Shown piece by piece: positions 10,810 to 21,568 of a stretch of DNA of 64,000 nt. Location of the stretch: positions 56,675,027-56,739,026 of the forward strand of contig CM047429.1 of assembly GCA_026168455.1 (NCBI GenBank), in the 5' to 3' direction. The notes beneath the pieces are model-generated. The model did not search any database. It was not told the origin of the DNA and saw nothing but the letters and a program-made list of their open reading frames with translations. This DNA is from Theocolax elegans. Its lineage: Eukaryota > Arthropoda > Insecta > Hymenoptera > Cerocephalidae. The first letter of the stretch is position 1, and each line of letters begins with the position of its first letter. Both the position numbers and the translations under genes were made by a program.

Positions 10810-13047
10810 AGGGAGATAGGGTGCCGTTTGTTCCTCGAAGATAAGGCCTTGCATACGTGTATAGATGTACCGTCACATACCCAATTATTGATCATGAACC
10901 AATTTCTGATCAGTATATTATTTCAATAAAATAATAAGATTTGCATAAATTAAAATGTGGCTACACACAATTTAAAGGTTAAAAAATCAATAATTGGACA
11001 GTAGACTTAACTAGGAATTGGCATATGTACCGAAAATTTACTGATCAGAAATTGGTACTTCCCGCCTTTTTTTCTTAGATTGTTGCTTACTTTAAAAATA
11101 GCTGTTATTTTATTTTTCTGAGATGGCTAAAAGGAAGTTTAATACTTGTACTTTCTGTATCCGTTAAAATATATACGATTATTAGTCTTTTTAACATTAA
11201 ATTATTCTATAAACGTACGGATTTCCCTTAATTGATCAACAATTGGGTATGTGACGGTATATAGGAGCTCAGAAGCGCGACGTCAAAGCGGCAAATTTCA
11301 CGAGCACGGAGCAGAACACAGTAGCGTCGATGCGTTTGCATAGGAGGGGCGGCTTTCGGCGCCAGGAGAATGAGAAGAAAACCGCTTTGCGGCGAAGCCG
11401 ACTTCAACCTCAAAGGGATCGTTTTGCTTTTGAACTGCGCGCAGCCTCGCTTTACTCCTGATAACTTCGATGAAAAGCCATTCGCCTTTTTTTTTTACCT
11501 TCGTACCTAGACCTATACCTCGGCTCTACTCTCACTCTCTCTCTCTCTCTTCGCAACCCGAGATTCTAACCTGTCTACATTCATATAGTTTGCCACGCGT
11601 GCACAACCCTCAAATAGATGAGATACGGAACCTCCGACGAGCTCGAGTATTCCCAAAACATCAAGCTCTATATACTCTGCAAAAAGTGCGAACACTAACT
11701 TTTTAAATGCTCCTACATCGGATACGTGTCAAATCCTCAAAGTTATACGTACGAAGGTTCCAAAGTTAAAAGTGTATACCTGCCGATAATAATTTCAAAC
11801 TTGCAACGCGATTCCTTCCCAGTTCCTTCTTCTATAATATATCTTTCATTAAAACATATAAAATAACATTTTTCTTTTTTGTTTAATAACAAAATTGTCG
11901 GAAATATATGTTTATAAAAAATATGATATTAAGAGAAAAAATAGCAGAAAAATTATATTAAATATTATCTTGGTTAAGACATTACGGTCGAGCCGGAAAA
12001 AAAGTAAGTCACGATTTCTCAACTAGGAATTATTCAAACGAAAATGAAAAGTAATATATTTATCAAGGGTAAATAAAAGTAGCACAGAAGGTAAAATACA
12101 AAGCAATGAAAGGTGTTATACCGTATACAAAAGTTGAAAATGTATTTGATTTCCGTTCTTTGTGCACGTGCGGGTAAACCCGAATAAAACCATTAACACT
12201 TCACCGAACTATGATGCAACATGTACGATCGTCAAAACGAAAATACTCTTCTCGACACAAAGGTACCCAATCACAATGTGTGCGAGTCTGCAATACGTGT
12301 ATACATATACGCATATTTTCGCGCAAATGAAAAGTTCATTATTTCTTTGGCAAACACAAGATTAAACAAACGTTATACGCGCGTCCCGCTATTACGCGAG
12401 TCTATACGTGAACCACCCTTTAAAAAAAGAATTAAAACAATTACCCGCATACGCAACTTTTTTGCATATTGAAAAGACTAGGGTTTCTTTTTCTCTCTCT
12501 TTATTGTCAAGTGTACGCGCACCTATACCTTGTCTTTCAAATTGCAATCTCAAAAGAAAAGAGTGAGAGGTAGGAAGTTTGGGGTGGGGAGTGTAAGGAC
12601 CGTCACGTAACGATACATATAGAGAGAGATAGGAGAGAGAGAGAGTTGCGGCTGTCAACGTCGTCGTCGCTCATTAACGTGACGAATACACGATTTGTCA
12701 AATATATACATATATAGTAAGAGAGAGCGAGAGAGAGAGAGGGGGGGGGGGGGAGCGGGTTGGTTTGGGTACCTAATAATGCACGTTCGTATAATGCAAA
12801 ACGGAAAATGAAAGCGGCGCGCATCAAATTAAACAGCGCGAGCTGCAGCGAGCCATTGAAATTTTGTACGCGAGCGAGCAGACGATATTATACACAATAA
12901 TCGCGTCGCGGGCTAGCGTCTATTGTCCGAGATCAGCGCCCGAGTCATAACCGATCGAATATTATCTTCTCGCGTACGCATGCACGTTTATGTCCCATAT
13001 ATTATTCAATATTAATTATCTGCCGGCTCATCTGCCACGCGCCTGCG

Positions 13048-13102
<55 letters not shown>

Positions 13103-16100
13103 GTATATACATATACATACATATACATATAGATATACATACATACGCACACTCGCCATATACCAAATCGTTTTATGCGTTTGCGCTCGCTTGACGCGTG
13201 AATTTTGCAGCGGTGCGCACCGCGCTATAATACAGGAGGGAAAGGCTTTCATTGGAAATCTCTTTTTAATTAAGCCCCGCGAGAGCGCGCAATCATTGTC
13301 AAAAATTTCAATGCTTTATGGCTCCCTCTAATTACTTATGGCTTTATGCAACTTTCATGATCGAGCTACCAACTTTATACACACACGCACACATATATAT
13401 GAATATTTGTATATATATACCTACACGGGGAAAATGCAATTGTACCATTTAATATTTTTTTATACAAACTGACTGATAGTATGAATCTGCAAATCGTCGT
13501 GGTATTGAATTGTTTGATGGTAATATCATTATTTAGTCATGAGTAATGGAGTGCGTCATATACTCCATTCCCGCGCGAGATTCTATTAAAATTGTTATTT
13601 GTTGAAAATGTATATCATTGCAATAATGTATATTACACTATGCGAATGTGTTTGTTACAATTGTTGCGTCACGAATATATATAAAGACGGAATTACTAAA
13701 TAATACGTGGTGTCTAATGTATAACTTTTGATTGTGTATCTGTGTGTGTGTGTGTGTGCGCTCACTCAAAATTTATTGTAATCAAATTCAAAATAAGTAT
13801 CCCATTGAATGTACATGTATGATATATAATTGTATGAAATGTTGTTCTGAACGTACTAGTTCTACATCTATTTTTATTGAACTTAATCGATTATGCGTCT
13901 GTGCAAGTTTATACATTCGTGTGTTACAAATAACGTAACGGTCATTAGCTCTAATATAGTGTACAGTAAAAATAGTAAATGTATAAAAAGCAAAATATTA
14001 ATCTATAACTACGTTTATCGTATTAAAAGAAACGCTTATAAATTATAATTAATACTTATATATACACGCAAACGTCGGAAACTGTACGAACGAGTTATTG
14101 AATATTAAATAGCTAGCAATTTTATTCTTAGGTAAGCAGATACATGTCTTATTTGGAATAGAAAATTTATTAGAAAGTAAAAATGTAAATTATTAGCAAA
14201 TGAACGAAGCGACGTGATAAAATTTGAATATAGTAAGCACAAAATCGTTATATATTATAACAATATTCGAAGTGAAATAATCTATCGTAGTAATAATTAC
14301 ATGTATGTACTTTACGATATCGATATATTTTAAGAGGAAAACGAATAATCAACTAATAGGGTTATGCACAAAAACAAAATAATTCACTTCACACGATTGA
14401 AATTAAAAGATGATATTTCAATGAGTAAATCGTGTACGCACTACAGGTACGTATAAATATATGTGCATTCTATTGAAATCGGTGTAAATAAACATTAAGT
14501 TTAATTGAAAGTTTTTAATTACGCATACAGTGGAGCTTATACGCATTGGTGTTGCCCTTGTAATATTCAAAGCAACGAGACGAAGCTCCGAAGTAAAGCG
14601 TTGCCAACGTGATATTTTAAACACGCTTGTTTAACCGGTATATACGCCGTTGCATTGCAAAGGTACAAAATCGTGAATATTCGATGCTACATAAACATGA
14701 CAGAGCGAGCTGACTTGGAAATCTAAACCGGTGGCTCAAAGAACTTTTTACGATCCTGGATGTCCTTTCCCTCTCAAATTTAACCCCTCCACCCACCCCA
14801 CCTCCGCTCGTTCGTCCCTCGATTCCTTTTTCCCTCTATAAAATTACAGTGAAGCGAAGTATCGATATACACGGGCTGTGATAGTTTAATTAAAAAAAAA
14901 GGACCAGCTTGAGAGAAAGGCGTATATAGGCGTGCTTTTTGGCGTCAACGAGTTCGAATGTAAATTAAATTCGTTTAATGCCGGCAATCTATGCATTCAA
15001 TTCATTTTAAACTTCCAATATACTCTCCAGGGACTCTATTGCCTTCCGATCCAAAAACGTGTGAAGCACCGAAAAACTGAATTTCTTATTCGATTAAAGA
15101 GATAGAGAGGGGGAGGGGGTGGGGAGAGGGAGAGAGAATACGAGAGAAAGATGGGAAATGAAGATAAAATGTTAAAGCACAGTGAAGCGCATATTTGTGT
15201 GAAAAGTTCCGCAATTTCATCTACTTCGAAAACCAAAGAGTATCTGATTGCGGCATTAGCCTTTATCTGTTTTCTACACTAGTGAATTCAATGTAATCTT
15301 GATTTGCCTTCTATTTTAAATACATTTAAAATAGTTATATCACGTGTATGTGGCATATTAAAATTATATCAAATGTAATGTTAATAATCACGATAGTATA
15401 TGACTTGTAGATATACATTTCTCTTAATTCCAATGCCTCAATCTATAATTATTTTCAATAAATGTATAATTAAACAGAATATATATAATTAAGCAATAGT
15501 TTTTATAAATTTATTGCAAAAATATACTTTTCAATATAATGTGGTGACAATAGGTTAAATGTAATGTTCACTCGACTTACTGTAGAATACGATTCTCCAT
15601 TATACCATCCGTAATAACTACCCTATCGTTTAATTAAAATCACATCGATTCGGAAAAAAACCTTATTTCGCAGCATTGAACAAATCGTGGAAAACCATTA
15701 GAGTTCTCAATCAACCAACGAAAGAATATCTTTTTTCCTACACCTACCCCTTAATAATATAATTTAAAAATAAAATCAATTTCGATTATTATTTTATTTT
15801 TTTCTAGTTACAATTTACATATAAATTTTATGCTTAAATAAATAAGGAAGAGAGAAGAAAGTGCAGGATTGTAAAGTACTGGTAGGACGAGTGCAGTTAA
15901 TTTACAATCTAGCCACATACGGTTTCTAACCCTAGTGAATTTTCCAACAGTTACCACGACCATACAGCTTCGAATACGAGGTGCGGGACCCTCCTTCGGG
16001 GAATGACTACGGGCATCAGGAAACCGGAGATGCCAGAGGCGTTGTGCGAGGTGAATATCGCGTTTTACTTCCGGACACGAGGACACAAATCGTTCGGTAC

Positions 16101-18869
16101 ACGGCTGACGATGCCAACGGCTACGTTGCCGATGTCCGCTACGAGGGTCAAGCGCAATTCCCAAGACCAGGAGTTTTTGGATTAGGTACACCAGGATTCT
16201 TTAACAATCCTATTACCAATCCCTATCAGCAAGGTAATTTACTACTTTTACTTTCATATTACAAATTATCGGTACTGATTAATTGTTTATTTAATATCAC
16301 GTCTCCGATTCTGGGTACTAGAATCTACCACTAATGTAATAATACATTAATTTATTTCGTTGTGCATTACATTAAATTTCTAAATTTTATTACACCTATA
16401 AATTTAATTATATTTTTACACATGTTTGAACTGTCGTTTATTTATTTTTATTATCTCTTTTAATTGCAATTCGAATCTTTAGACATTTAGCAAATTTGTT
16501 AGTACAGATTCAACTGTGAAAAATTAATACTTCATTTGATTAAACTCAAAAATTTTCGTGAAATATAGATGAAATATCAAGGTTTTTCATGTTTTCATGT
16601 TTTCACGTTTCACCGAATGAAAGTTACATACACTTCCTCTAATGTAGGATGTAAACTTATTTGTTGAAAATTATTTTAAAATGCTATATCTACAAGAATA
16701 ACTTAAAGGTTTACATTTACACGCTGCTGCATTGTCAAAATAAACGTTATTTGTACAATGTTTTTTTTATAATAAATGAATCAAGTTCAGTTAAATACAT
16801 TGCTATAAATTTCTCAAACTCAAGCTACCCGTTTCTATTACATTTTACTGCGTTGTGCAATGCAATGTAGAAATGGCGTGATTATTGTTGCTCTTTTAAT
16901 TAAATTCATCGCAAATTTACATTCGTATTTAATCAATATTACCTGTTAGCTATTTTAACGTTACGAAAGAATTTTATAATCTTTGACGAATTCTCATTTA
17001 AATGTTATTATATATTAATTGCAACGAGTTAAGAAACAATTTTCGAGAGATGTTCACAAGATCTTTTGAGTTATTAATGTTTAAAGGATAAGATGTTTCT
17101 TAATTTTCTTCTTCTCGCGAAAGGTTACGTCCCATTTTGTAATGCGTTGGGCTGTTGTTGTACAGGAAATTGAAGCAACGTAGCTCCAATCAAACGCTTA
17201 ACTTCTTCGCTCCTTCTGGCTTGATATTTGTAAATGTCAAGATACTACTCTCTTTAATGGATAAAGTTTCTAGTTGCTGTACAAATAATTGTAAATAGAC
17301 GGATGAGGGTATTCTCGAATACAAATAACGGAAATCGCAATTTTAAATGGCTATAAATGAGATGAAAACGAAAATTATTACTCGAAACAAATGGTTACAA
17401 ATTCAAACTTATGAAACACTTTCGAGATAATACCTCCAAATGAAAATACAATTTATTTACGAATAAATTATGGATTAACATTTATTTAATAAATGTAATG
17501 TTAACGATAAACAATTTTTGATATTGATGATAATCGCAGACATTTCATCGTGGAAAACGTGTAATTGCGCGTGGAAAAATTGTTTATTGTAACAGTGTAC
17601 AATACATTCCGTAATATGCCATTTGATTAGGCCTTGAAGTATGCAATTTTTCAGCAGTTTCTTAAATTTTAATACCAGTTATTAGTTCACTCGACTAAAT
17701 TTACGGGATGTTTAATGCACGCAAAATATAGCGTTATTATTTCCAGGTAAAAAACATAGGAATGTATAAATACATTAGTTTTTATTAACGTGCATCGTTT
17801 ATTTCACAATTTCCACTTAATGAACTATTTAGCTGTTTTAGTAATAAACAAGAAACAATATTATTAAACTTGACTTTCAAACTTTAATTTTACGTTTTCC
17901 TTCATGAGTAAATAGTTGATATTAGTATTTTTGTTAAAAATATATCCAGTTACATGGATGGTTCGAAAATAAAATGATACTGCAATGTAAATCTATAATT
18001 TATTTATTTATTTATTTTTTTTATTATTTTAACATCGCTCTTTTTATGCTCCCAAACCGGTGCTAATCAGCGACGGAGGTCATACGATGACTTGGTGAAG
18101 AAAGCACTTGTTGAAAATATATTCGCCTATAATTTATTGTAGTGCTTCTTTGATACAATTTACACTCTTAATTGATTAATTAAATTTTGTAAATAAGCAA
18201 CGATTTTGTTACATAAAAGAATGAAAATGTTAATTATATGCCCGTGTACAATGTCAGAAAAACTTTTGTGTGTATTAGTTTTGAAGGAAAGGTTTTGTCG
18301 ATAAACTAAACAGAAGGTCCTTAAACAACCCTCTCGGAGTAAACTCTCAAAAACGTTGTATCGATCGATATCCCGCAAGCTCCTTAACTAACTAGATCGC
18401 ACATTTGAAAGAGGGGTACTATAATTTGCGTGTGCTTTATCCCCTGATCGCATCACCAAAGTCAACGAAACCCAAGACTCTTTAACGCTCGATTCCTAAA
18501 GTGGCACGAAGCTTCCTAATACGCATCCACGCGTACGTGTGTGTGTGTGTGTGTGTGTGTGAATTTATACATAAAGAAAGCCTCGGTTAGAGATAACAAA
18601 GTTGCGAGCGATCGGTATATCGTCATCCACGAGACAGACGAGACGGTTGCAACGGCTTATAACCGCGTCTCGCAATGGATCATACATATAAATGAGAATC
18701 GGCGCTTATGTCTACAGGTAGAGGAGGAGGAGCTGGAGGTGGAGGTGGATATAACGCCGGTGCACAGCCAGGAGATGGATTCGGCGGCGTCGGCGGCGTC
18801 GGCGGAGGCGGCGGGTTCGCTGGTGGTAATCAATACCTACCCCCTAACGTTGGCTCTTACGGCAAGTGA
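3990..18869 (+). CDS. Pro-resilin-like cuticular protein with R&R chitin-binding domain (4 exons, 281 aa)
   Basis: Secreted structural protein of the cuticle. The coding exons are 3990-4004, 4666-5061, 15951-16233 and 18718-18869, with GT-AG introns of phase 0, 0 and 1. Residues 1-18 form a signal peptide starting MTRLQ, with a hydrophobic core and likely cleavage after Ala-Ile-Ser. Residues 19-137 are Gly/Tyr/Pro-rich, with a stretch near 58-71 (GRPSSGYG) like the elastic repeat of fly resilin, then six YQG units between 89 and 129. Residues 140-208 match the R&R (RR-2-like) domain: YSFEYEV, PPSG near 151, GH near 158, YRVLLPD at 173-179, QIVRYTAD at 183-190, NGY at 193-195, RYEG at 200-203. 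The order 'PSG...GH...VLLPD...QIV.Y.AD...RYEG' is typical of pro-resilins. Residues 232-281 are Gly-rich. Tyrosines in the repeats could be cross-linked as dityrosine (family knowledge). A different RR-2 cuticle protein with elastic repeats remains possible. Confidence 0.88.
4666..5061 (+). CDS. Exon 2: rest of signal peptide and elastic YQG repeat region
   Basis: The acceptor is 'tttgcttgcacag' ending at 4665 and the donor is AGG/GTGAGA at 5062. The 132 codons are in phase 0 at both ends. The second half (about 4910-5040) is a degenerate minisatellite of GGATATCAGGG-like units encoding GYQG. That repeat probably expands and contracts, so allele length may vary. The frame stays open past the donor, but the sequence there turns into T-rich intron. 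Confidence 0.85.
5062..7202. other. First part of intron 2, non-coding
   Basis: AT-rich sequence with a (TA)n tract at about 5727-5749 and a (CG/TG)-rich stretch near 6262-6300. A GC-richer block at about 6330-6600 has open frames but no recognisable protein. No other gene is supported. Confidence 0.5.
7217..7540 (-). repeat. Left arm of the Penelope inverted repeat (element 3' side)
   Basis: Reads 'ttaaaaggaatcgatttcg' on the plus strand and matches the reverse complement of 9148-9472 almost base for base, through 'gtgtctgcgagtatatgtg', with a one-base difference near the inner end. Seen in the ORF orientation this is the 3' non-coding end. It holds a hammerhead motif in the same sense as the ORF. 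Confidence 0.88.
7283..7325 (-). ncRNA. Hammerhead ribozyme motif in Penelope pseudo-LTR (sense copy)
   Basis: On the minus strand the order is GTAC, CTGAAGA, stem GTCTGC/GCAGAC with loop AAACCAC, GAAA, C, GTT, GTAC. This matches the hammerhead core CUGANGA - helix II - GAAA. Helix I is the self-complementary GUAC pair. Helix III is reduced to the C-G pair with no loop, as in the minimal hammerheads reported for Penelope elements, which are thought to act as dimers. The triplet before the cut would be GUU, allowed by the NUH rule but usually weaker than GUC. Cleavage itself is inferred. Confidence 0.75.
7595..9163 (-). CDS. Penelope-like reverse transcriptase with GIY-YIG endonuclease (522 aa)
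   Basis: Copies element RNA into DNA at a site nicked by its own endonuclease (family knowledge). RT motifs in order: YGLPKIHK at 53-60, RPIIS at 66-70, SLDVSSLFTNI at 121-131 with the first catalytic Asp at 123, GSPMGSPISP at 183-192, YVDD at 224-227 with the Asp pair 226-227, and INFLDLTL at 263-270. The endonuclease follows: VVY at 422-424 replaces GIY, with YIG at 435-437, Arg446 and His450. The pair CxxC at 428/431 is the Cys motif typical of Penelope endonucleases. Full-length Penelope proteins are about 800 residues; the upstream RT region with the 'D-K-G' type motif is missing. The first residues (MCMYVT) are encoded by the inverted arm, so the start is fortuitous. The frame is free of stops, which suggests a young insertion. 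Confidence 0.93.
   Translation of the reverse strand: MCMYVTILKKNPLRKLQLEVHSMLKNLNDNKYLYKEFHNNQLTQTNTNLAKAYGLPKIHKNNVPLRPIISTVNSPTYYLAKIVYNELKNIIPVPKSHINNSFELKKKLSNINIPDDYSMLSLDVSSLFTNISCNEVLNSLDKRFKYIHNKCKIPFYEIRNIVEFLFNNTFFTFNNIIYKQIFGSPMGSPISPLFADLVMDDLETHCLKELKEKHNCSALIYYRYVDDILIFIQKEHINTVLQVFNNYSNYLKFTHEMEENNCINFLDLTLIKTDNKIITNWFKKSTNSNRILNFESNHTIQQKRNIIYNLVDRAIILSHQQFHKQNIMIVRNLLKTNNYPDNFTNLAIKNRLRKIKFTGTSETRKQLPICTISLPYNQEFFNKCSNMLKKFNINTIPLINHKFNNIIKLGKDSTEKWDMTGVVYKFNCKKCPATYIGETKRCLKNRIKEHQKNKNPEAVVTAHIVKNADHEFDWDNVKILDRESSYKKRIISEMLHINYYNSTINRKEDVQYLNRQYKSIMM
9148..9472 (+). repeat. Right arm of the Penelope inverted repeat (inverted pseudo-LTR)
   Basis: Reverse complement of the left arm, ending 'aaatcgattccttttaa'. 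It carries the same hammerhead motif, now on the plus strand, that is, antisense to the ORF. The ORF start codon at 9161-9163 falls inside this arm. The near identity of the arms argues for a recent origin of the pair or for copying within one insertion event. Confidence 0.88.
9363..9405 (+). ncRNA. Hammerhead ribozyme motif in Penelope pseudo-LTR (inverted copy)
   Basis: Same 43-base motif as at 7283-7325 but on the plus strand: GTAC-CTGAAGA-G-GTCTGC-AAACCAC-GCAGAC-GAAAC-GTT-GTAC. All core bases are intact. It is in the sense of the host gene, so it would be present in the primary transcript of the resilin-like gene, within intron 2. Confidence 0.75.
9721..10175. mobile_element. TTAA-flanked palindromic element, family A copy 1
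   Basis: The left end is TTAAGAGTATGGTCGAAAAT and the right end on the minus strand is TTAAGGGTAGAATATCGTCC. Both continue with AAAATGATGAAAAAATCAA, so the inverted ends share more than 30 bases. The shared piece with AGAAACATG extends the similarity inward. TTAA at both ends suggests piggyBac-type target choice. There is no ORF, so it is a non-autonomous (MITE-like) copy. The interior 'ttcaagaggctgcgataaaa' recurs in copy 2 near 22.5 kb. Confidence 0.7.
10176..10867. other. Intron 2, non-coding with (GA)n tract
   Basis: AT-rich sequence with a pure (GA)n run at 10771-10802, then GGGA units to about 10816. No gene or RNA is recognised. Confidence 0.5.
10868..11259. mobile_element. TA-flanked element with TACCGTCACATACCC ends
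   Basis: Terminal inverted repeats of about 27 bases, TACCGTCACATACCCAATT then R-TTGATCA, differ at one visible position. They stand at 10868-10894 and 11233-11259. TA at both tips fits Tc1/mariner-type insertion. A second, inner inverted pair, 'accaatttctgatcagta', lies at about 10898-10915 and 11040-11058. No transposase is encoded, so this is a MITE-like copy. It is 392 bases long and sits in intron 2 of the resilin-like gene. Confidence 0.7.
12741..12753. repeat. G13 homopolymer next to a GA tract
   Basis: Thirteen G in a row follow directly on (GA)n (12727-12740). Runs this long are rare in AT-rich genomes and are error-prone in sequencing, so the length should be taken as approximate. 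Confidence 0.85.
13051..13098. repeat. (CT)24 microsatellite
   Basis: Pure CT dinucleotide over 48 bases, followed by a TA/CA-rich stretch. Translations on both strands (Ser-Leu or Glu-Arg runs) are artefacts. Confidence 0.95.
15951..16233 (+). CDS. Exon 3: R&R chitin-binding domain
   Basis: The acceptor is 'gaattttccaacag' ending at 15950 and the donor is CAAG/GTAATT at 16234. It has 94 full codons plus one base (phase 0 in, phase 1 out). The exon encodes the whole chitin-binding domain and a Pro/Phe/Asn-rich link (PRPGVFGLGTPGFF). Domain-per-exon layout matches the known gene structure of resilins. The minus-strand open frame over the same bases is a shadow. Confidence 0.88.
16234..18717. 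other. Intron 3 of the resilin-like gene
   Basis: 2,484 bases bounded by GTAATT and CTACAG. AT-rich for most of its length, with a GC-richer end that includes (GT)n at 18537-18561. No other coding sequence or RNA gene is recognised. Confidence 0.7.
18718..18869 (+). CDS. Exon 4: Gly-rich C-terminal tail and stop
   Basis: The acceptor is 'cttatgtctacag' ending at 18717. The split codon G/GT gives Gly232, then 49 codons rich in Gly with GGVGGVGGGGG and the end NQYLPPNVGSYGK, stop TGA at 18867-18869. The Gly-rich, low-complexity tail fits the third segment of resilins. No AATAAA is close behind the stop. The first candidate I see is about 1.07 kb downstream, near 19937, so the 3' UTR end is not settled. 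Confidence 0.8.
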
Positions 18870-21568
18870 TCGGGAGGCCGAGGGTACCGCACTCGACACT
18901 TATTACTTGAGCGACAGACGGCGCAGCCACTCGACCCTCTCTACCTTCTTCCTTGGACAGTTTCTCTCTTTCTACTGCAGTATTTCTGTTGCGCTGATAA
19001 CCTCGGAAACTCCCAACGCGATGGACACCGTCTACATACGATATATATACATATTCGCGCATCGGATACATTTATTTTTTTTTTTTTTGAAAGGTGGACA
19101 ACGTAACAAAATTGAATTACCATTCACGCATCGGGAATGGAAATCTTCGTGTATGTCACTTCTTACGTATATAGTAAAAAATGGCTTTTTAAATTTGTCA
19201 TATCGTAATCTCGCATTGTAAACAATACCTTTACGTAATAAGCGCTTGCAATTTTTGATTCTGCGAAATCCCGTGTGTAGTTTTAAAGATACATTGGTAC
19301 GTGTATGCCTATTGATTTACGAGTATTGTAAAATAGGCTTATGGATTTACGATGTTGTAAATATAAAATTTGTAATTCGAGATGTAAAAAAAAAAAAGCG
19401 CGTGGTGTCATTTCGCGAACAAGTGTTGTAAAAAGTGGGGCAGAAATGTCCATAACTCACTCATAGAGATGCCCGCAGATACAGACACATGCGCGCATCC
19501 ATACATACATGTATACAGGTGTATGCACGCATACGCACATACATTTTCGCGTTCGTGCAAGAGATGAGCCCACACATACAATATATATATGCGTATAGTA
19601 TATACCTTACATATGGACGTATACAGCGTTTTTCGCCTCGAGGCAGAGTCGTTTTCTCGAGAGCTCGATATATAGCACCTATACAACTTGAGCTTTTCTT
19701 TTGCAGGAAATCGGCCACTCGAGGACCCGGAGGGTTTCTTCTTTTCCATCTTTTTCCTACTTCTTCTTCTTCTACTTCTTATTCGTCGTCTTCTTCGTCT
19801 TATTTTATTCTTTTTCTTCGCCTTTTCTTCTTATTGTCTGTGACGGACGCACTTTACCGATGCGATTTCGTAAGGGAGAAAAATACGTCTACGCGACCTG
19901 TAGCTACAACAAAAAAAGAATAATTATTTTCGCTCGAATAAACCAAACCTGCGCGACCATTTCGTTATTTCGAAAATTGTATAGTTTAACCACTCGGTTG
20001 GATACAATGCCTGGATACTATGCATCATTATTTTACCTCGATCATCGCAATTCCGAGCAATACGATCATTTTACTAAATTTAAGTAGTCCAAATACTTAC
20101 GCTTGATATATCACGTTACTCAAAATAGATTCTTAAATGACCTGTATGCATCTCGAAATGTACATTATTTTCTACTTTACGAACGACAAGTATCGTGAAA
20201 TAATCAATAACCCTAGTAACCTAATAACCGAAAATTATGTACACTTTTGTTCTAAATTTTTTCATTTTAATCGTCCTTGTACGATACCTGTAAAAATATA
20301 AATTGCTAATTCTATCAGATTCCTTGTTATTGACGTTTACGTCAATGTGGATTTAAGCTGTGAATTTAAAAAAAAAAGTTAGTTCAATGATAAGCGAGTC
20401 TGTTTAATTAAAACGTCACGAAAAAGAACGTTTTATTTCGTTCCTTCCAACGTCATGTATAAAAAAATCGTTAACTGTGTGTATATGTATATTCACAAAG
20501 GTGTAAATATATATGTGTATCTTTAGCGGTGTTACATATCGTAAAATAAAATTTTGCTATGTGAATTAGTATACCTGCATACGATAATGCGTACTTGGTA
20601 TTTTCTTGTTTACGTAGGAGGTTCTACTTAATAAAAAATACAGTGCTAAAATTTATTTTCAACTGCTTAAAGTAGTTAAACAATTCGCGGAAAAAAATAT
20701 TTTTTAACCCATATTCGATATTTACATCATTTTGTTAACGATAAAGAGTCGTGAACCTGTTCTTTTTTTAATAGTTTTTGTTATCGACAGATATTTGAAT
20801 ATCGACATAAATTTGAAAATATTCTCTTGACAACTAAAATCATATTGTGATTTTTACATTTGGGAAATAAATTCGTAATGTGACTGAATGACGTTTAAAA
20901 ATTACAAGATTTAACAAGATTATTTCAATTTTCAGAAAGTAGATTATTAATTTTAAAGATATACACTTCATTAAGTATACAAAGTGGAAGTATGCGGATT
21001 CTCTTTAAAGTAAAGTCAGGCAGTTCATGTATAGTGTATTAATAGTGTATACTCGTTGTTGATTCTTTTCTTGAGTTGAAAAAGTATTCACGCATGAAAA
21101 AGCTTTTAATCAGTTTTTTTTGCGCGGAAATTCTCATTAACTTCTATAATGCATGTATATTAGTATGCGAATATGCAGTTATTATTCTACGACTTCTATA
21201 AGAAAAAAAGATACAAATATGTGCTCGCTAATTCACTTTAAAAAATACACTTCAGACTTTTACACTGTATGACAACTTTACATTTAACTTCACAAAGCGT
21301 AACGTTCCTAGTGTACTTCGCTTCCTTTAAAACACATATGTATATGTTCGCAGAAAATCAATTTTATAAAAGATACAAATAACTTAATAAAAGATGGAAA
21401 AATAACTTTATTGTATACATAGTTTCATTCAAGTTTTTTACGCGTGTACAATCCGTCAATATTTATATACGAATCAATTGCAATGGAAACTAGTTTATCT
21501 AGCTGTAATACACTTATTATAGTAACATTTTTTGTAATTTAACAATAGTTGTAAAAATTATCTTATAG
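18870..21568. other. Downstream flank of the resilin-like gene
   Basis: Probably includes the 3' UTR in its first part. T-rich and CTT-rich sequence lies at 19740-19840, and an AATAAA near 19937 could be a poly(A) signal. A long open frame over 18541-19221 overlaps exon 4 in another frame and is not supported as a gene. The rest is AT-rich with nothing recognised. Confidence 0.45.

Larger units (their letters stand above)
11260..15950. other. Distal part of intron 2, non-coding with microsatellites
   Basis: Contains a GC-richer block at 11260-11460, a GA/G-run compound tract at about 12619-12755, a CpG-rich block at 12820-13000, (CT)24 at 13051-13098 and (TG)n at 13741-13758. Another CT/GA-rich stretch lies near 14760-15140. 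The open frames here run through simple repeats and show no domain. CpG-rich blocks could be regulatory, but nothing proves it. Confidence 0.45.

Noticed and set aside
12990..13331. Frames with long Ser-Leu or Glu-Arg runs
   Set aside because: They are direct translations of the (CT)24 microsatellite on the two strands.
18541..19221. 226-codon plus-strand frame over (GT)n and exon 4
   Set aside because: It begins in a microsatellite and reads exon 4 out of frame. The phase-1 frame gives the Gly-rich tail that fits the gene. It is kept only as a question about exon skipping.
19408..19923. Several long frames on both strands with Tyr/Cys or Ser/Phe runs
   Set aside because: They overlap on opposite strands, follow CA and CTT repeats and have no domain.
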